DNA from: an uncultured Oscillospiraceae bacterium
GTDB taxonomy: Bacteria; Bacillota; Clostridia; Oscillospirales; Oscillospiraceae
Length of the DNA: 24,560 nucleotides
Direction: 5' to 3'
Assembly: GCA_910579725.1 (NCBI GenBank)
Contig: CAJTUD010000040.1
Span: 353-24,912 of the forward strand
Positions 7,037 through 14,622 of the stretch are shown here, piece by piece. The notes under the pieces are model-generated. The model was given only the letters and a program-made list of their open reading frames with translations, made no database searches and was not told where the DNA came from. A program made the translations under genes and the position numbers. Within the stretch, counting starts at the first letter, position 1; every line of letters begins with the position of its first letter.

Positions 7037-8448
7037 CCCCGCCCTCCTCTCAGCTCCACCGTGACGCAGGCCCCCTTGGGCGCATCGGTCCGGTTCTCAA
7101 AGCGGATGGAACCCTGGTGCGCCGCCGCAATCTCCTGGCACAGGGCCAGCCCCAGGCCAAAGCCCCCTTGCTTCCGGGACCGGGCCTTGTCTACCCGGTA
7201 GAATGCCTCCGTCAGGTGGGCCAGGGACGCCTCCGGGATACCTCGGCCGTCGTCCAGCACCTGAATCCGGCAGCCGTCGGACAGCATCTCCTGCCGGAAC
7301 CGAATTTCCCCTCCCTGGCTCATGGCCTTCTGGGCGTTGTCCGCCAGATTCAGCAGCAGCGACCATGTCAGATCGGGCTCCAGCAGGCAGGTACCCTGCT
7401 GGCATTCGCAGAGAACGGAAATCCTCCGGCGGGCCAGCAGCGGCCGCAGCCGCTCCACAAATTCACCCACCAGATCTGCCGGGGAGACCTCCGTGAAGGG
7501 CAGATCGTGCTCCTTGACTACCAACAGCTCCAGCAGCTTTTTGGACAGGTTGGACAGCCGCTTGCCCTCGGAGTAGAGGTAGTCCGCGGCCTCTGCCTGC
7601 TCCGCCGGCGTCAGCTGTCCGCCCCGCAGCAGGTCGGCGTAGCCGATGAGGCTGGTCATAGGGGTCTTCATCTCGTGGGCAAAGCTGCCCACAAAGCGCT
7701 CCTGCCGCTCCATGGCCTGATGCAGCTGAAAGATGGTCTTTTCCATCTGCTCCGCCATGGCATTGAAGTCCTCGGACACCGCCCCGATCTCGTCCTCGCT
7801 TCGGACGGGCACACGGCTGGAGAACCGTCCGGAGGCGATGGCCCGGGAGGCCCGGGACAGCCCCGTCAGCGGTGCGGTCAGCAGGCGGGACATGGTGTAG
7901 GACGCTGCGGCGCACAGCGCCGCCATGACGGCAAACACCCGCAGATAGGTCCTCTGCTGCTCCTGCCGCATGTCGTAGAGACTGGAGACGTCATGGGCGC
8001 TGTGAAGGCACAGGGGCTCGCCATTGGTCTCCGCCGTACCGGACAGCACCAGGTAGTACCCGCCGGACCAGTCGTCCACCACCCGGACCATACACTCCCC
8101 GGGCTCCGGAACTGTGAGCTGCTGGAGATAGCGCGCGAGGTCCGTCTCCGACTGGTAGAGGGCGCCCTCCCCGCCAGGGACGCAGAGATAGAGCGCGGAC
8201 CAGAGAGAGTCGTTCTGCTCGCACAGCTGCTCCATGGTCCGGGCGATGGCCCCGGCATCCAGATAAGGGTCCAGGCCGTTGACAATCCTTAGAGCGCTCC
8301 AGGCCATGCGGTAGGAGGCGAAGGCAGCGTCCTTCTCCCGCTCCAGGGAGCTCTGAAAGAATCCAGTGATCAGCAGGCTCCCCCCGGCTCCGAAGAGCAG
8401 AGACAGCACCGCCAGCATCCACAGCGTCATTTTCACCCGAAATTTCAT
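7033..8448 (-). CDS. Sensor histidine kinase, HAMP/HisKA/HATPase type
   Basis: 471 aa. First membrane helix ~9-30, extracytoplasmic sensor region ~31-166, second helix ~168-186, HAMP linker ~187-240, then the HisKA domain with the autophosphorylated His258 in F-A-H-E-M-K-T-P. The ATP-binding domain follows: N-box N-L-A-D-N-A-Q-K-A-M (367-376), D-D-G-R-G (399-403) and the G-F-G-L-G-L-A-L loop (429-436). All catalytic motifs are intact. ATG 8448 starts 3 bases after the response regulator stop with GGAG 7-8 bases upstream. The kinase should sense an envelope signal and phosphorylate the adjacent OmpR-family regulator. The neighbouring D,D-carboxypeptidase suggests a cell-wall cue, which is inference. 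Confidence 0.95.
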   Translation of the reverse strand: MKFRVKMTLWMLAVLSLLFGAGGSLLITGFFQSSLEREKDAAFASYRMAWSALRIVNGLDPYLDAGAIARTMEQLCEQNDSLWSALYLCVPGGEGALYQSETDLARYLQQLTVPEPGECMVRVVDDWSGGYYLVLSGTAETNGEPLCLHSAHDVSSLYDMRQEQQRTYLRVFAVMAALCAAASYTMSRLLTAPLTGLSRASRAIASGRFSSRVPVRSEDEIGAVSEDFNAMAEQMEKTIFQLHQAMERQERFVGSFAHEMKTPMTSLIGYADLLRGGQLTPAEQAEAADYLYSEGKRLSNLSKKLLELLVVKEHDLPFTEVSPADLVGEFVERLRPLLARRRISVLCECQQGTCLLEPDLTWSLLLNLADNAQKAMSQGGEIRFRQEMLSDGCRIQVLDDGRGIPEASLAHLTEAFYRVDKARSRKQGGFGLGLALCQEIAAAHQGSIRFENRTDAPKGACVTVELRGGRG

Positions 8449-8451
8449 GGC

Positions 8452-9108
8452 TCACTCCGTCTCCAGGCGGTAGCCCACCTTGTTGACCGCCCGGAGCGTG
8501 GTTTCCCAGCCCACCTTTTTCCGCAGCCGCTGGACATGGAGATCCACCGCCTTGCTGCCGAAGGGATAGTCCCCGCCCCAGACCCGCTCGTAGATGGTTT
8601 CCCGGTACATGGCGCGCCGGGGATTCCGGGCAAAGAGAAGGAGCAGGTCGTACTCCGTCTTGGTCAGGTTGATCTCCTCTGCCCCCCGCCAGACCCGCAT
8701 GGAGGCGGTGTCGATCTTCAGTCCGCCGGTTTCCAGCACCATATCGCACTTCTTATACCGCCGCAGCACCACGTCAATCCGGGCCAGCAGCTCCACGGTG
8801 TCAAAGGGCTTGACAATATAGTCCTCCGCCCCCAGACGGAGGCCCTTCACCCGATCCGCCACCGCCCCTTTGGCGGTGAGAAAGATCACCGGAATCTCCA
8901 GAGGCCGGATGTATTCCATCAGTTCGAAGCCGTCCACCTCCGGCAGCATCACATCCAGCAAGATCAGATCGTACACCTCCCGCTCCAGCAGGTTGGCCGC
9001 CTCCGCTCCGTCAAAGGCGCAGGTGCAGTGGAATCCCTCCTTGGTCAGGCTCATACGGATCAGGTTGGAAATGGGCTTTTCGTCCTCTACAATCAAAACG
9101 CGAATCAC
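8452..9108 (-). CDS. OmpR-family response regulator
   Basis: 218 aa. Receiver domain ~1-115 with acidic pocket E8/D9, phosphoacceptor Asp52 in L-L-D-V-M-L-P, Thr78 and Lys100 in I-V-K-P-F-D. The C-terminal winged helix (~125-218) has the usual L-T-K-T-E-Y-D-L-L-L-L-F motif and ends with V-N-K-V-G-Y-R-L. Start is GTG at 9108 with AGAGGTG 6 bases upstream. It is the first gene of the operon that continues into the kinase and the unknown extracytoplasmic protein. A promoter at 9266-9294 would give a leader of ~150 bases carrying a dispersed repeat and two short hairpins, an unusually long 5' leader for such a gene. Confidence 0.95.
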   Translation of the reverse strand: MIRVLIVEDEKPISNLIRMSLTKEGFHCTCAFDGAEAANLLEREVYDLILLDVMLPEVDGFELMEYIRPLEIPVIFLTAKGAVADRVKGLRLGAEDYIVKPFDTVELLARIDVVLRRYKKCDMVLETGGLKIDTASMRVWRGAEEINLTKTEYDLLLLFARNPRRAMYRETIYERVWGGDYPFGSKAVDLHVQRLRKKVGWETTLRAVNKVGYRLETE

Positions 9109-9133
9109 CTACGGCACCTCTTTTCTCCGCCGC

Positions 9134-9202
9134 TTTTCTGAAAGAAAAAGCAGTAAAAAGAACATTCATCCGCCCTTCATTCCGCTGCGTTTTCCAGGAT
9201 TA
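9134..9202. repeat. Dispersed intergenic repeat, copy A
   Basis: An AT-rich imperfect palindrome (TTTTCTGAAAGAAAA, 9134-9148) followed by AAAAAGAAC (9155-9163), CGCCCTTCA (9171-9179), GCTGCG (9184-9189) and GGATT (9198-9202). The same blocks in the same order and spacing occur at 21830-21899. It lies in the 5' leader of the response regulator. The two copies align with about one indel in each half; I estimate two-thirds identity by eye. Confidence 0.6.
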
Positions 9203-9265
9203 CCCAACGCATCGGGCGGCCCAATGATTGTACGCCCGCAGTAAAGAACGGTTCTACAGGATTAA

Positions 9266-9294
9266 ATTATATCATTCCGGCATCGAAACGGCAA
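9266..9294 (-). promoter_or_regulatory. Promoter of the two-component operon
   Basis: Minus strand -35 TTGCCG (9289-9294), 17-bp spacer, consensus -10 TATAAT (9266-9271) preceded by an extended TGA. It is the best match in the 237-base gap between the glycogen phosphorylase stop and the response regulator. Confidence 0.75.
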
Positions 9295-9303
9295 CAAAAC
9301 CGC

Positions 9304-9335
9304 AAAAAGCAGGGAGGAGGCCTTTGCCTCCTCCC
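9304..9335 (-). terminator. Intrinsic terminator of the glycogen phosphorylase gene
   Basis: On the minus strand a perfect 10-bp GC-rich stem (9326-9335 with 9312-9321, 4-base loop) is followed, after GC within TGC, by five T (9308-9304). It lies 10 bases after the stop codon and marks the end of the alpha-glucan operon. Confidence 0.9.
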
Positions 9336-9345
9336 ACAATGCCTG

Positions 9346-11625
9346 TCAGCTCAGATGCCAGACATCCTCGTTGTACTGCTCGATGGTGCGGTCCGAGGAG
9401 AAGTATCCGGCCTTGGCAATGTTCACCAGCATCTTCCTGGCCCATGCCTCTCTTCCGGCGTACTGCCGGAAGGCCTGATCCTTGACGGCGATATACTCCT
9501 CCACATCCAGCAGAGCCATGAACCAATCCTTGCCCTTCATATCCCTCCACAGGGCCGTCAGGCTCATGGGATCGCCGATGGACAGCAGCTCCGGAGACAG
9601 CAGGAAGTCCACCAGCGGCTCCACTCCGGGAGAGTGGTAATAATCCAGCGCCCGGTAGCGCTCCCCGCCCTTGTCGTCATAGAGATGGATCACCCGGCCG
9701 CTGTGTTTGCCGAAGGTGAAAATATTCTCCGGTCCAACCAGCTGGGCAATCTCCACATTGGCTCCATCCAGAGTGCCCAGCGTCACCGCGCCGTTGGCCA
9801 TGAGCTTCATGTTGCCGGTGCCGCTGGCCTCCTTGGAGGCCAGGGAAATCTGCTCGGAGACATCCGCTGCGGGAATCAGCCGCTCCGCCCAGGTAACATT
9901 GTAGTTTTCCAGCATCACCACCCGCAGCCAGGGGCTTACCTCCGGGTCGCTCTCAACCAGCTTTTGCAGGCAGAGAATAAGATGGATAATGTGCTTGGCC
10001 ATGACGTAGGCCGGGGCCGCTTTGGCGCCGAAGATCACCGTGACAGGGCTCTCCGGGGTGTTTCCCGCCTTGATGTCCAGATACTTGGCGATAACATACA
10101 GCGCGTTCATCTGCTGGCGCTTGTACTCATGGAGGCGCTTGATCTGCACGTCGAAGATGGAATCTGGGTTCAGACGGATGCCCTGAGCCTCCTCCAGCAT
10201 CCCGCAGAACCGCTCCTTGGCGGACCGCTTCACCGCCAGCAGCTCTTTCAGCACCTCCCCGTCGTTGCTATAGGCCAGCAGGTCCTCCAGCTTGCCGGGC
10301 TCCTGACGCCAGCCGGGTCCGATATGTTTGTCAATAAGCTCCGTCAGCGCCGGGTTGCACGCCTCCAGCCAGCGGCGGAGAGTAACGCCGTTGGTCTTGT
10401 TATTGAACTTCTCCGGGTAGAGCTCATAAAACGGCTTGAGCTCCGCCTTTTTCAGGATCTCCGTGTGCAGGGCGGCCACACCGTTGACGGAGCAGCCATA
10501 GTGAATATCCATGTGGGCCATATGAACCACGTTTTTCTCGTCCAGAATGGCGACCTGGGGATCGGGACAGACCTTCCGGGCCCGCTTGTCCAGCTCCCGG
10601 ATGATGGGCACCAGCTGGGGCGCCACCTTCTCAATAAAGGCCAGGGGCCATTTCTCCAGCGCCTCCGCCAGAATGGTGTGGTTGGTGTATGCGCAGGCCC
10701 GGCGGACCTGCTCCACAGCCTCATCCATGGTCAGCCCCCTGGCGGTAAGCAGGCGGATCATCTCCGGGATCACCATGGAGGGGTGGGTGTCGTTAATCTG
10801 CATGATCACGCGGTCCGCCAGCTCCCGGGGGCCGTATCCCCGCTCCTCCAGTTCCTGAAGAATCAGCTGCGCTCCGGCGGACACCATGAAATACTGCTGG
10901 TATACCCGCAGCAGGCGGCCCTCTTCGTCTCCGTCGTCAGGATAGAGGAAGCTGGTCAGATGGTGTGCTATGTCCGTCTTGTCGAAGTCAATCCCCTTCT
11001 CCGGAGCATCTCCGGGCTCCTCCACATCAAACAGATGCAGGCGGTTGGCCTTGTCGTTATATGCGCCGGGGATGGCCACATCCCACAGCACCGCCTTCAG
11101 CTCCCGCTCCCCGAAGGAAACCGGGAACGTCTTCCCCGCCGGAATCAGCCAGCTCTCCTTTTCCAGCCAGGGGTCGGGGAGTTCCGCCTGCTTGTTGTCC
11201 ACGAACTTCTGATGAAACAGGCCATAGTGATAGTTCAGGCCCACGCCGTCTCCCGGCAGGCCCAGAGCGGCGATAGAGTCCAGGAAGCAGGCGGCAAGGC
11301 GGCCAAGTCCGCCGTTGCCCAGGGAGGGCTCCGGTTCCTGGTCCTCCACGGCGTTCAGATCCTGACCCATTTCTGAGAGCAGATCCCGGACCTGCTCCCG
11401 AATGCCCAGTGCCAGCAGGTTGTTGTCCAACAGCTTCCCCATCAGGAATTCTGCGGAGAAATAGTAGAGCTTCCGCCCGCCCGCCGGGGCGGGACGCTCC
11501 GCCGCAAGGCGGCTGGTCAGGGTCAGCAGCGCCTCATACAGCTGGCGGCTGCCGCACCGGTCCGGGGCAAGACCGAACCGTTCGTGGGTGATTTGTTCCA
11601 GATGTTCTCTCAGATCCATAGTCAA
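9346..11625 (-). CDS. glgP: Glycogen/maltodextrin phosphorylase (GT35)
   Basis: 759 aa, normal for short bacterial GlgP enzymes. It releases glucose-1-phosphate from the non-reducing ends of alpha-1,4-glucans using phosphate and pyridoxal phosphate. Recognisable blocks include S-L-G-N-G-G-L-G-R-L-A-A-C near the N-terminus, Q-I-N-D-T-H-P, Q-I-K-R-L-H-E-Y-K-R-Q and the PLP-lysine signature E-A-S-G-T-G-N-M-K with Lys607, followed by T-L-D-G-A-N-V-E-I. Start: TTG at 11625 has AGAGGAG 8 bases upstream, whereas ATG at 11619, two codons later, would be 14 bases away; either is possible. It follows the LacI regulator by 42 bases and ends in a terminator. With the upstream importer it forms an intracellular maltodextrin degradation route. 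Confidence 0.97.
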   Translation of the reverse strand: MTMDLREHLEQITHERFGLAPDRCGSRQLYEALLTLTSRLAAERPAPAGGRKLYYFSAEFLMGKLLDNNLLALGIREQVRDLLSEMGQDLNAVEDQEPEPSLGNGGLGRLAACFLDSIAALGLPGDGVGLNYHYGLFHQKFVDNKQAELPDPWLEKESWLIPAGKTFPVSFGERELKAVLWDVAIPGAYNDKANRLHLFDVEEPGDAPEKGIDFDKTDIAHHLTSFLYPDDGDEEGRLLRVYQQYFMVSAGAQLILQELEERGYGPRELADRVIMQINDTHPSMVIPEMIRLLTARGLTMDEAVEQVRRACAYTNHTILAEALEKWPLAFIEKVAPQLVPIIRELDKRARKVCPDPQVAILDEKNVVHMAHMDIHYGCSVNGVAALHTEILKKAELKPFYELYPEKFNNKTNGVTLRRWLEACNPALTELIDKHIGPGWRQEPGKLEDLLAYSNDGEVLKELLAVKRSAKERFCGMLEEAQGIRLNPDSIFDVQIKRLHEYKRQQMNALYVIAKYLDIKAGNTPESPVTVIFGAKAAPAYVMAKHIIHLILCLQKLVESDPEVSPWLRVVMLENYNVTWAERLIPAADVSEQISLASKEASGTGNMKLMANGAVTLGTLDGANVEIAQLVGPENIFTFGKHSGRVIHLYDDKGGERYRALDYYHSPGVEPLVDFLLSPELLSIGDPMSLTALWRDMKGKDWFMALLDVEEYIAVKDQAFRQYAGREAWARKMLVNIAKAGYFSSDRTIEQYNEDVWHLS

Positions 11626-11667
11626 GCAATACGCTCCTCTCCAGATTATGACAGAAAATTTCAGAAT

Positions 11668-12699
11668 TCACGACGCCGTAGCGTCCTTGATCAGCGGCAG
11701 CTGCGCCACGCTCTCCCCGGCAATCAGCTGGAAGGGCACCACCTCGTGAATGGGACGGCCCCGCCGCTCAATGCCCCGCAGCAGTATATCCACACCGCGC
11801 TCCGCCATGTGCTGGGTATTCTGGCGCACAGTGGCCAGCCGGGGAACCAGATAGTCGGAGATGGGCACCCCATCATAGCCCACAATGGACACGTCCTCCG
11901 GCACCCGCTTTCCCAGATCCCGCAGAGCCCGGATAGCGCCCATGGCGGTCACGTCGCTGACCGCAAAAATAGCCGTCAGCTCCGGGCACCGCTCCAGCAG
12001 CCGTCTGGCGGCAGCATAGCCCTCCGACAGAGAATACCGGCAGGGTTCGCACTGCCTCTCCCCGTCAAAGGGAAGTCCCAGCTCCCCGCATGCCTCTACG
12101 CATCCCATAAAACGGCTGTGGCCGATTTGGAAGCAGGACCAGTTGCCCCCCAGCATTCCGATATGCCGGTGGCCCCGGCCGGCCAGGAAGCGCACCGCCT
12201 GCCGGGCCGCCTCTCTGTCGTCGGTGGTAATGGAGGAGAGATTGTCAAAGCCCAGATCGCCGGCAATATTGGTCAGCAACACGCATGGGATGACAATCTC
12301 CTGAAACTCCAGGCGGAACAGCTTTCTGTCCCCGCCCAGGAACATGATTCCCGCCGGCTGGCGCTCCCGGCACAGCTGGACCGCGTAGGCCACCTCGTCG
12401 GCGTCCTCGTCCAAGTAATATACCGAGGCGTCCCGCCCCGCATCCCGCAGGAGAACCTGAATGCGCTCCACCAGATCGGCAAACAGCATGTTCTGGGTGC
12501 CCTTGACGATGACGGCGATGCTGGTACCGGCCTGCTGCTTGAGATGTTTGGCGTTCTTGTTGGGCTGGAAGCTGTTGGCCTCCACCACCGCCAGAACCTT
12601 CTGCCGGGTTTCCTCGCTGACATCCGGATGATTGTTGAGCACCCGGGACACCGTCGCCACGCCGCAGCCGGACAGCCGGGCAATATCCTTAATCGTCAC
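11668..12699 (-). CDS. LacI-family transcriptional regulator of the alpha-glucan locus
   Basis: 343 aa. N-terminal helix-turn-helix at ~1-22 (T-I-K-D-I-A-R-L-S-G-C-G-V-A-T-V-S-R-V-L-N), hinge helix ~45-56, then a periplasmic-binding-protein-like effector domain to the end. GTG at 12699 is chosen: GAGGAGG lies 7 bases upstream and the protein then starts exactly at the canonical LacI N-terminus. The upstream in-frame extension of 11 residues is unlike the family. It has its own promoter (12723-12751) and sits between the permease genes and glycogen phosphorylase. A LacI-type operator lies downstream of the promoter of the solute-binding gene (16031-16050), so it is probably a local repressor relieved by a maltodextrin-type sugar; the effector is inferred from context. 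Confidence 0.94.
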   Translation of the reverse strand: MTIKDIARLSGCGVATVSRVLNNHPDVSEETRQKVLAVVEANSFQPNKNAKHLKQQAGTSIAVIVKGTQNMLFADLVERIQVLLRDAGRDASVYYLDEDADEVAYAVQLCRERQPAGIMFLGGDRKLFRLEFQEIVIPCVLLTNIAGDLGFDNLSSITTDDREAARQAVRFLAGRGHRHIGMLGGNWSCFQIGHSRFMGCVEACGELGLPFDGERQCEPCRYSLSEGYAAARRLLERCPELTAIFAVSDVTAMGAIRALRDLGKRVPEDVSIVGYDGVPISDYLVPRLATVRQNTQHMAERGVDILLRGIERRGRPIHEVVPFQLIAGESVAQLPLIKDATAS

Positions 12700-12722
12700 G
12701 CAAGCGCCTCCTCTCCCAGGGC

Positions 12723-12751
12723 AATATAGCAAATTTTTCGCAGAAAAGCAA
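12723..12751 (-). promoter_or_regulatory. Promoter of the LacI regulator
   Basis: Minus strand -35 TTGCTT (12746-12751), 17-bp spacer, -10 TATATT (12723-12728) with an extended TGC. It occupies the 55-base gap after the permease stop, so the regulator and phosphorylase can be expressed apart from the importer. Confidence 0.68.
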
Positions 12752-12754
12752 GAG

Positions 12755-13609
12755 TTATCCTTTCACCGCTCCGGCGGCGACGCCCTTGATGATATGCTTC
12801 TGGCAGGTGAGGTAGAAGATAATGACTGGGACGATGCTCAGCAGGATCAGCGCCATGGTCGCACCCAGATCCACTGTGCCGTAGCTGCCCTTGAGGTACT
12901 GAATGTGGATGGTGATGGTCCGGTATTTCTCCAGGTCCAGCACCAGATAGGGGAGCAGATAGTCGTTCCATACCCACATGATCTCCAGAATGCCTACGGA
13001 AATCATGGTGGGCTTCAACATGGGCACCACTACCGTGAAGAAGGTGCGCACCGGTCCGCATCCGTCGATGGCCGCAGCCTCCTCGATCTCCAGAGGGATG
13101 GACTTGACAAAGCCTACAAACATGAAGATGGCCAGCCCCGCGCCAAAGCCCAGATAGACCACCGGGATTGTCCAGGGGGTGTTCAGCTTCAGCTTATCCG
13201 CTGTGTTAGAGAGGGTGAACATCACCATCTGGAAGGGCACCACCATGGAAAAGACGCAGAGGAAATACAGGATCTTGCAGAACAGGGAATTCACCCGGGC
13301 GATATACCAGGCGGCCATGGAGGTGCCCAGCAGGATCAGAGCTGTGGAAAGTACGGTGATAACCACACTGTACTTCACACTGTTCCAGAAGGGGTAATTG
13401 CCGAAGGTCATGCCCTTGACGAAGTTCTCAACGCCCGCCCACATCTCACCGGCAGGCAGAGCGAAGGTGTTGGTCTTGACGTAGGTATTGAGCTTGAAGG
13501 AATTGATGAGCACCGCCAGTACAGGCAATACATAGGCCACGCAGACAATGCCCAGGATGACGGACAGGATCATTTTATTCCTGCGCTCTGTAGTCAACGA
13601 TCCTTTCAT
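12755..13609 (-). CDS. Maltodextrin-type ABC transporter permease, MalG family
   Basis: 284-aa CUT1 permease with six predicted membrane helices. The EAA loop for ATPase contact is at ~177-198 (E-A-A-A-I-D-G, then VVVPMLKP). It ends G-A-V-K-G. ATG 13609 overlaps the preceding permease stop by one base (TAATG) and AAGGAGGT lies about 10 bases upstream. It forms the channel with the preceding permease. The substrate is probably maltodextrin or another alpha-glucan because glycogen phosphorylase is in the same locus; this is context, not sequence proof. Confidence 0.93.
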   Translation of the reverse strand: MKGSLTTERRNKMILSVILGIVCVAYVLPVLAVLINSFKLNTYVKTNTFALPAGEMWAGVENFVKGMTFGNYPFWNSVKYSVVITVLSTALILLGTSMAAWYIARVNSLFCKILYFLCVFSMVVPFQMVMFTLSNTADKLKLNTPWTIPVVYLGFGAGLAIFMFVGFVKSIPLEIEEAAAIDGCGPVRTFFTVVVPMLKPTMISVGILEIMWVWNDYLLPYLVLDLEKYRTITIHIQYLKGSYGTVDLGATMALILLSIVPVIIFYLTCQKHIIKGVAAGAVKG

Positions 13610-14514
13610 TACTGCTGTACCTCCTTTTTGCGGGTGTAGGCAAGCTGGGCCAGGCCCAAACCGGCCACCAGAATGAAGAAGATAACCGCCTTCGCCTGGG
13701 CGGTGCCGTGGGCATTGGCGCTGGAGTTGTTATAGGTGGTGAAAATATTCAGCGCCAGCATCTCCGTGGTCTTGATGGAGGTCCCGCCGGGCTGCGTGAG
13801 AATAGGCTGGCCGGCAGTGAGGGCCAGATTCTGATCAAAGAGTTTGAAGCCGTTGGTCAGGGACAGGAACATGCAGATGGTAATGGATGGCATCACATTG
13901 GGGATGGTCACACGAAACAGGGTCTGGGCCTTGGTGGCGCCGTCGATGCGGGCCGCTTCCAGCATGTCCTCGGGCACCGCCTGAAGCCCGGCGATATAAA
14001 TAATCATCATATAGCCGATTTGCTGCCAGCACATGAGGATGATGAGGCCCCAGAAGCCAAACGTGGAATCCATGACGATGGAGGTGCCGAACTTGCTGAG
14101 AATACCGTCAAAAATCATGGACCAGATGTGCCCCAGCACAATGCCGCCGATGAGGTTCGGCATGAAAAACACCGTACGGAACAGGTTGCTGCCCTTGATG
14201 TTCTGGGTCAGGGCATAGGCCACGGCAAAGGCCAGCACGTTGATGAGCACCAGGGAGACCACGGTGTACAGCGTCGTATACCAGAAAGCGTGGGTAAAGG
14301 AGGCGTCCTTAAACGCCCGAACATAGTTGCCGATCCCGATGGGCTTGGCATCGGCAATGAGCTTGAACTGGCAGAAGGACAGATAGATTCCCTGAAGGAA
14401 GGGCCAGACAAATCCGATGACAAAGGCCGCCACCACAGGTCCCAAAAAGAGTGGCCACCAGCGCCGGGTGCTGGCCTGGATCATATTGCGGCCGGAAATT
14501 TTCTTCGGTTTCAA
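13609..14514 (-). CDS. Maltodextrin-type ABC transporter permease, MalF family
   Basis: 301-aa CUT1 permease. Helices begin at ~20; the EAA loop is at ~186-207 (E-A-A-R-I-D-G, then VTIPNVMPS). The start is uncertain: TTG at 14514 has AAAGGGAG 8 bases upstream and gives M-K-P-K-K; an upstream TTG at 14535 has no ribosome site and an in-frame ATG at 14484 would shorten the cytoplasmic tail. It lies between the solute-binding gene (with a hairpin in the 108-base gap) and the MalG-type permease. Confidence 0.92.
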   Translation of the reverse strand: MKPKKISGRNMIQASTRRWWPLFLGPVVAAFVIGFVWPFLQGIYLSFCQFKLIADAKPIGIGNYVRAFKDASFTHAFWYTTLYTVVSLVLINVLAFAVAYALTQNIKGSNLFRTVFFMPNLIGGIVLGHIWSMIFDGILSKFGTSIVMDSTFGFWGLIILMCWQQIGYMMIIYIAGLQAVPEDMLEAARIDGATKAQTLFRVTIPNVMPSITICMFLSLTNGFKLFDQNLALTAGQPILTQPGGTSIKTTEMLALNIFTTYNNSSANAHGTAQAKAVIFFILVAGLGLAQLAYTRKKEVQQ

Positions 14515-14552
14515 GATATCAGCTCCCTTTCTCAAAATAGAAATGTATAAAG

Positions 14553-14580
14553 GGAGGGCGGGCGAAATCGCCCGCCCTCC
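14553..14580 (-). terminator. Intercistronic hairpin between solute-binding and permease genes
   Basis: Perfect 13-bp GC-rich stem (14553-14565 with 14568-14580). On the minus strand it is followed by CTTTATACATTT, a weak T-tract. It is likely an attenuator or 3'-end stabiliser that gives more binding protein than permease. Confidence 0.65.
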
Positions 14581-14622
14581 TGCCTGTCTATTCGTGCGCC
14601 GGGGTTTTTACAGGGATTGCTT

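Noticed and set aside
5396..9108. Vancomycin-resistance (van) cluster
   Set aside because: There is an OmpR-type regulator, a kinase and a VanY-like enzyme, but no vanH, D-Ala-D-Lac/Ser ligase or vanX gene, so a resistance cluster cannot be claimed.
9355..11376. 673-codon plus-strand frame opposite glycogen phosphorylase
   Set aside because: Antisense shadow of a certain enzyme gene; no family motifs.
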